DNA of 64,000 bases from Atrichornis clamosus (taxonomy: Eukaryota; Chordata; Aves; Passeriformes; Menuridae). A program made the translations under genes and the position numbers. The DNA lies in NCBI GenBank assembly GCA_013400975.1, contig WBMZ01003272.1, positions 1 to 64,000 of the forward strand. Reading direction: 5' to 3'. A model generated the notes under the pieces. That model was not told the origin of the DNA. It was given only the letters and a program-made list of their open reading frames with translations, and made no database searches. Of the stretch, positions 59,341 to 64,000 are shown piece after piece; the first letter of the stretch is position 1; each line of letters begins with the position of its first letter.

Positions 59341-60249
59341 CTCACCCTGCTCACCACCTTGCAGCAGGAAGGACTGTGCTCACAGCATGTTCCCCGGGGA
59401 TTTAAATGCCCCATCCAAAGTCAGTCCAAACTCCATCATAAGACACCCACTGGCTGCATCAGGTCATCAGGTTTCTGAAATTTGCCTTCCCTGCTTCTCA
59501 TTGCATCCCAGAGTCTCTTCCCAGAGAACAGATTTAAGAACAACATCCCTCCACCACCCGGGTTTCCTTGGGTTTGCTCATCACTGACAGCAGCTCAAAT
59601 CCCAGCCCAAGATGCCTGGCAGGGATTGGGCACGGGGTGCTCACAAAGCATTCCCAGGTTCCTCAAACCACCTTTGAGGAAATGCTCCATCTCCCCTTCC
59701 CCGCTCCCCAAAAAGAAATAAACCCTGAGCCCAGCCACTCCCAGCTCCTCCACAGCCATTTCCCAGGTTCCCAGACTTAACTGTCGAAGGCTGCAGACAC
59801 ATTTATTATCTTTTTTTGTGGTGCCATCTGGCATTTGTGTATCAGAAGAAGATTATATCTATGTCAAACAGGGGGAAAAATATCTCTCCCTGTAACAGTT
59901 GTAGAAGCAAGGGGGAGAAAAAATACATAAAAAAAAATTAAATCCTGCCGACCATATGGAAGATTTTTTCTTAAGTGATCTATCTTGAGCAATTAAGAGG
60001 TGTCACAGCCAATATGCAGATCCTGGGCTCTCTGGGAGTGCTGGGAGAGGAGCAGGGTGGCAGCGTCGGGCTACCTGAGTCACTGACACTGCCACTGCCT
60101 GAAATAGCCCGGGAACATGAAATACCCCCCTCTCCTCTCCCAAAACGCGGCAAGGAAAGCAAGTAAGAGGAGAGGGAACAAAGCAGGACAGCTTGCAGCA
60201 CGCTGAGTGAATCAGAGCAATGGCCTTTCTTTGCCTTTCGGGGTTTTAT

Positions 60250-60840
60250 CATCGCACGTCTTGCGAAAGCAATAGGTGTGAACCGGCCGTGGAGCCCGGC
60301 CAGGTTTGCCGTGCCTGCTCCGTGCCTCCCGATGCCGGGGATAGTGGAAAATTACTGGCTTCTCCTCCCAGCGCTGCCGCACAAGCTTTGCCAGGGTGAA
60401 GGAATCAACCGCTGGCACGACCCGGGAAGCACCGAATGGGAAGCACCGAGCGGAGCCAGCGCTTCCTGTGGAGAAGGAGGTGGGCAGTGTGGTGTGCTCA
60501 GGGTGCCCCTGTCTCGGCAGGGCGGGCACGGTCCCTCCCGCCTTGCCGAGGTGGCTCCACGGTCACCACCTCACCACGAGCATCCTCGGCAACACCCTGG
60601 CTGCATCCCGCGGCCGGTGACTCCGCCGGCAGGTCACAGGGAGGGGAAGCGCAGCCAGCACTTCCAGGGAAGAGTCCTGCCGGGAGGGTGGAAATACCGG
60701 CAGGGCATGTGCAGGCCCTCCTCTGTGTGGAGAAGAGCATCTCCCACCGGGAAGAGGAGCATCGTCGGGCTGCGGCCCCGAGCTGGGATGGGAAATCGGC
60801 TCCCACCACGCCCCGGCAAAGCAGACGGGCTCACAGCAAC
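60250..60840. promoter_or_regulatory. Distal CpG island-like patch, about 590 bp
   Basis: I counted about 44 CpGs here (estimated observed/expected near 0.75), with flanks much poorer. Two overlapping plus frames (250 and 205 codons) cross it, and minus frames are open as well, as expected in stop-poor GC-rich DNA. It could be an alternative or noncoding promoter. Confidence 0.5.
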
Positions 60841-62061
60841 ACCACACAGGCAGCCCAGCCCCATCCTGCTGGGATGCAGGGTAAACAAAAGAAATACCAC
60901 AGAATCAAACAGCATCACTGCCCAGGGCAGAGCCAGCCATCTTCCCCCACTCTTCTTGGGAAAGGCTCCTTGCCTTCTCCCTTTTTCCCCCTTCCACTAT
61001 TGCTGCTCTTGCCTCTGGGAATCAGTTTAGCCCAGTGCTTATTCTACTCCTAGCCCCCCAAAATTTCCCCTGGGTTTTACCAGTGCCAACCAGAGCCACC
61101 CCCTCCTTGCTCCCAGCCTCTGCTGATTCACACTGGCCTGGGCAGACGTTTGCTGATGTGGTGGTGGGAGGGAGTCAAGCCCCAGCTGCTCTCCACTCTT
61201 CCTCCTGTGAAAGTTTATGCCGTGGAGTTATTTTTACCAGGAAATCCAGCTGTGGTCAGCCCTCTCCTGGCAGCTGCCCAGCCCTGGGGATGAGGAGCGT
61301 CAAACCCCACTGTTCCACCACGCGCCAGAGGGACAGGAGGGACATGCCAGTGGCTGTCCCCAGTGCCACTGGCCCGCCCCATCCCACAGTTTCCAGTGCA
61401 AACACCCGGAGTGGCATCTCTGCACTGGGCCATGTGCCACTCACAACAGCCAGCGGGCCTGAGTCACCCGGAATGCTTCGTTAAGGCTTGACCGTGTCAC
61501 CCCGGATTTTGGGGAGAGATGGGAAGCGGCCAAGGGGCAGGGAGGCAGCTGAACAGCAACAGGGTAATTTAAAGGGCTCCACCCTCCTCTGTCCTGGCCA
61601 GAAACACAGTAGCCCCCACACTGAAGGGCATCCCCACCTCAGCCCACTATTGCCCTGTGCGTGCAAGGACACAGAAATCAATCAGGTGGGGGAAAATTTC
61701 CATTGACGTCTTTTCATTGCAAAAATCTTTTCTAAAATGAAGACTAAGCATGAAAGTCCTGCTTTCATGGACTTGGAACAGTGGTCCATCCTGCACCCAG
61801 GAAGAGAAAAGCCTTGCTGGGGTGCACCATGTTGAAACTGCTCCCTGCAGATCTGTGGCAGAGCAAGGGGGGCTGCCAGGTTGGCTGAGCAAAGTTGATG
61901 AGAAGACTCTCAAAAATAACTTGTTAGAAAACATGTCCCAGGAGAAATGTTTCCGAGGTTACTTGTGGTTTGCTTATTTAGGTTTCCCCATCCTCCCCAA
62001 GGACGCACCTGGGGACTGCTCTACACTCCAAACCCCCCTCTTCAGGGTCATATAGGAAGCT

Positions 62062-62101
62062 CTTACTCTTGAGAACAGGACCTTACCCTTGAGAACAGAA
62101 C
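62062..62101. repeat. Two-copy 20-bp tandem duplication
   Basis: Units at 62062-62081 and 62082-62101 (cttac(t/c)cttgagaacag(g/a)ac) differ at two positions. A small local duplication. Confidence 0.85.
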
Positions 62102-63046
62102 CTTGCTGCCTTGACCTCTCTGCAGAAGCATCTCCAAACTCCTTAATTCCCCTCTGTGGTTACCATCACAAAAGTTTCCTGCATTCTGCAGCCCCAGACC
62201 TGCCCAGCAGTGAGTCCCCTGCCCTTCTGCACCCAGATTCTCCTTTTCCCACCTTGCCCCTTCATTAGAAAAGGCCTCTCCTCTGTAAAATCCCAAGTTC
62301 AAAAATCCATGGCTCAAGCTCAGCCGGAGCTCCTCCATCTCTGCAGGTTTGGGCAGGAGGTCTCCGACCCAGCAGCATCCCTTGCTCTGCACTGGAAACC
62401 CCCATCCTGCACACCCAGATCTGTGCAGGCTGCAGAAAAATGGGAACATCAGCATTGCATGCTCCCTGGTAAGAGCAGCTCAGCTGCCGTCCCTCCCACA
62501 GGGGAGCTTTTCCGAGCGGACACACCGGCACCACGCTCCTGCCCGCTCACCACAAGGTGCTGCAGGCAGCATGAAATAAAGACGAGTCACCACCATAACA
62601 GTCACCTGCACAAACGCCTCGACAGCCACGCTGGGATCCAGCACCTGCCTGCTGCCAGGAGTTAAACCCCGGGCCTCTGAGTCCTTGCCCTGTGGTGCCG
62701 ATGTTCTGCAGAAAAATAAGCGGATGAGAGAAATGAAGAGGGATGAGGGGAGGATGGATGTCAGCTCAGCAACTTCTGAGTGGAAACGAGAGCTGGTAGT
62801 CAGCGAGGATTCCAGGTTTTTATCTGCTATCTGTTTCTTTAGATTTTATTTCTATTCTGGGAAAACTGAGGGAAAAAATGTATCTGAGGTCAAACAAAAC
62901 ATTTTCTTTTGCTACAAGGGAAGGATTTCATCTCTGCCTCGGCATTAGAATAATTTCCATTTCAAAAGTGGGCTGTGATTTTGAAATGAAAATTGAGACC
63001 ATCCCATCCCCAAAGGCTGAAGTGGGATGTTTTGACAGACCTTTCC

Positions 63047-63067
63047 TTTTTTTTTTTTTTTTTTTTT
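63047..63067. repeat. Poly-T tract (21 T)
   Basis: A homopolymer following 'gacctttcc'. No adjoining retroelement is recognised. Confidence 0.92.
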
Positions 63068-63229
63068 ACCTCTAGGGCCTTTTTGCTTGGAATCAATATG
63101 TCCCTGCAGCAAGCTTTACATTTGACAAGCAGCAACTTTTCACCAGCTAAACATCCCCTTAAATCTTCATCAGTCGAGGACAAGCCACAGAGGTACGGCA
63201 TCCTTGTCCAGGCCCTTGGGTGCAGTTTA

Positions 63230-63500
63230 CTCCATCCTCACTAATTCCTCAAGGATGTCGCCTGGCAATCCACACACTCATTAGCACTACTTAATACGTG
63301 GCAAGAGGAGATGGTACCTATTCCTCCCATCCAAAATAATCTCCTAATGTTTGAAAATAAATCGCAGAAATATGTCCCAGCAGGTGTTACCTCTTCAATG
63401 TTGTCTTGTTTGTAGCCAGTCACAAGACAACATTCTCATAACATCAGAGGTAAGCAGATGGCACTTATTAATTCCCGTCGTAAATACGCTCTAATGTGTA
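63230..63500. promoter_or_regulatory. Candidate conserved noncoding element at the right edge
   Basis: Unique DNA with cacactcattagcactac, ccaaaataatctcctaatg and cacttattaattcccgtcg, plus two inexact copies of 'acaagacaac' (near 63400 and 63422). Its appearance matches the other AT-rich candidate blocks. Conservation untested. Confidence 0.28.
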
Positions 63501-64000
63501 CATTGAAAAGCCACTTCTGTGGGAGGCAGCTCTACCTGGGCTCACACAGAACATCACAGCCCAAACACTGCACCTGGGAGCAGGAACGGTGGTCCCGTGT
63601 CCCTCCTCTGATTCCCCACGGAGGATCCATGCCTCGGGGGCGACATGTGCCAGTTTTTACAGCAGCAGCAAAGGAGTTACGGAGCAACCAAGGCATTTTG
63701 CACCCCCTTGGAGGCCTATTTCCACAGCTGTCAATCAGTTGCCCCAGGCACCAAACTGGAGAAAATTACACCCAAAGTTATTAGAGGCAGCAAGACTCCA
63801 GGCAGCATCAACACAGCATATGTCCCAAAGTAAACAGATTGCATGGAACTTTTCTAACATGCTGAGGGGCCATCGGTGCCGAAATCGCTGTTCCCGAGAT
63901 GTGGAGCTGACTGCAGGGAGAGGAACGTGCGCTGGGAAGGAGCTGCTTGTTCCCCCTGCTGATGGAGCCGTGTCCAAATTTGCGGCTCGGCTGGTGGCCC

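Larger units (their letters stand above)
54796..64000. other. Gene-free right end
   Basis: Contains a single CR1 (58841-58993), the POU-type palindrome (55340-55369), the degenerate hexamer array (55990-56396), a CpG-rich patch (60250-60840), poly-T (63047-63067) and candidate elements at 55690-55800, 57870-57990, 59090-59340 and 63230-63500. No exon is supported up to the window edge. Confidence 0.5.

Noticed and set aside
60278..61053. Overlapping 250- and 205-codon plus-strand ORFs
   Set aside because: They lie in CpG-rich DNA where other frames on both strands are also open. The translations show no known domain, and both extend past the CpG-rich patch into unrelated sequence.
1..64000. 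CRISPR arrays, bacterial operons, insertion sequences or an integrated virus
   Set aside because: No regularly spaced direct repeats, no dense gene packing, and no viral or bacterial protein family was recognised. All dispersed repeats I could place are CR1.

Overview
This is vertebrate, almost certainly bird, genomic DNA. The evidence is about 28 copies of 3'-terminal CR1 (chicken repeat 1) LINE sequence from at least three subfamilies, CpG depletion outside discrete islands, and no bacterial-style gene packing. The species cannot be fixed from the sequence alone. I found no protein-coding exon that I would defend. The many open frames are chance frames in GC-rich, repeat-derived or low-complexity DNA.

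Layout. Positions 1-430 are a CpG island with the architecture of a divergent promoter: two NF-Y (CCAAT) boxes, GC/KLF boxes, an E-box, two YY1-type CCGCCAT motifs in opposite orientations, and a minus-strand TATA element. A minus-strand first exon, apparently 5' UTR, runs from about 193 to a good splice donor at 48/47, so that gene continues off the left edge. Whether a plus-strand transcript also starts here (about 300-340) is less certain.

Positions 430-64000 hold no recognisable gene. This is about 63.5 kb of intergenic or intronic DNA. Its first 46 kb carry nearly all the CR1 fragments, in both orientations. From 46.35 to 58.84 kb I see no CR1 at all. Interspersed are AT-rich, non-repetitive blocks dense in homeodomain-type (TAAT), octamer and ATCAAT cores that look like candidate enhancers or conserved non-coding elements. 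Three distal CpG-rich patches lie near 27.8-28.8, 31.6-32.0 and 60.25-60.84 kb. The overall picture fits a gene desert or a giant intron beside a developmental regulator. This is an inference: conservation cannot be measured from one sequence.

Tandem repeats include a 28-bp minisatellite (34.18-34.28 kb), a TCCCA microsatellite containing the only N (54775), and a roughly 400-bp degenerate pyrimidine-rich hexamer array (55.99-56.40 kb) that creates long spurious ORFs. The most distinctive small signals are a palindromic double octamer at 55356-55369 with a third octamer beside it, a nested inverted/direct repeat at 4959-5073, and three ATCAAT-type sites at 19686-19783. I found no strong evidence for a new biological system.
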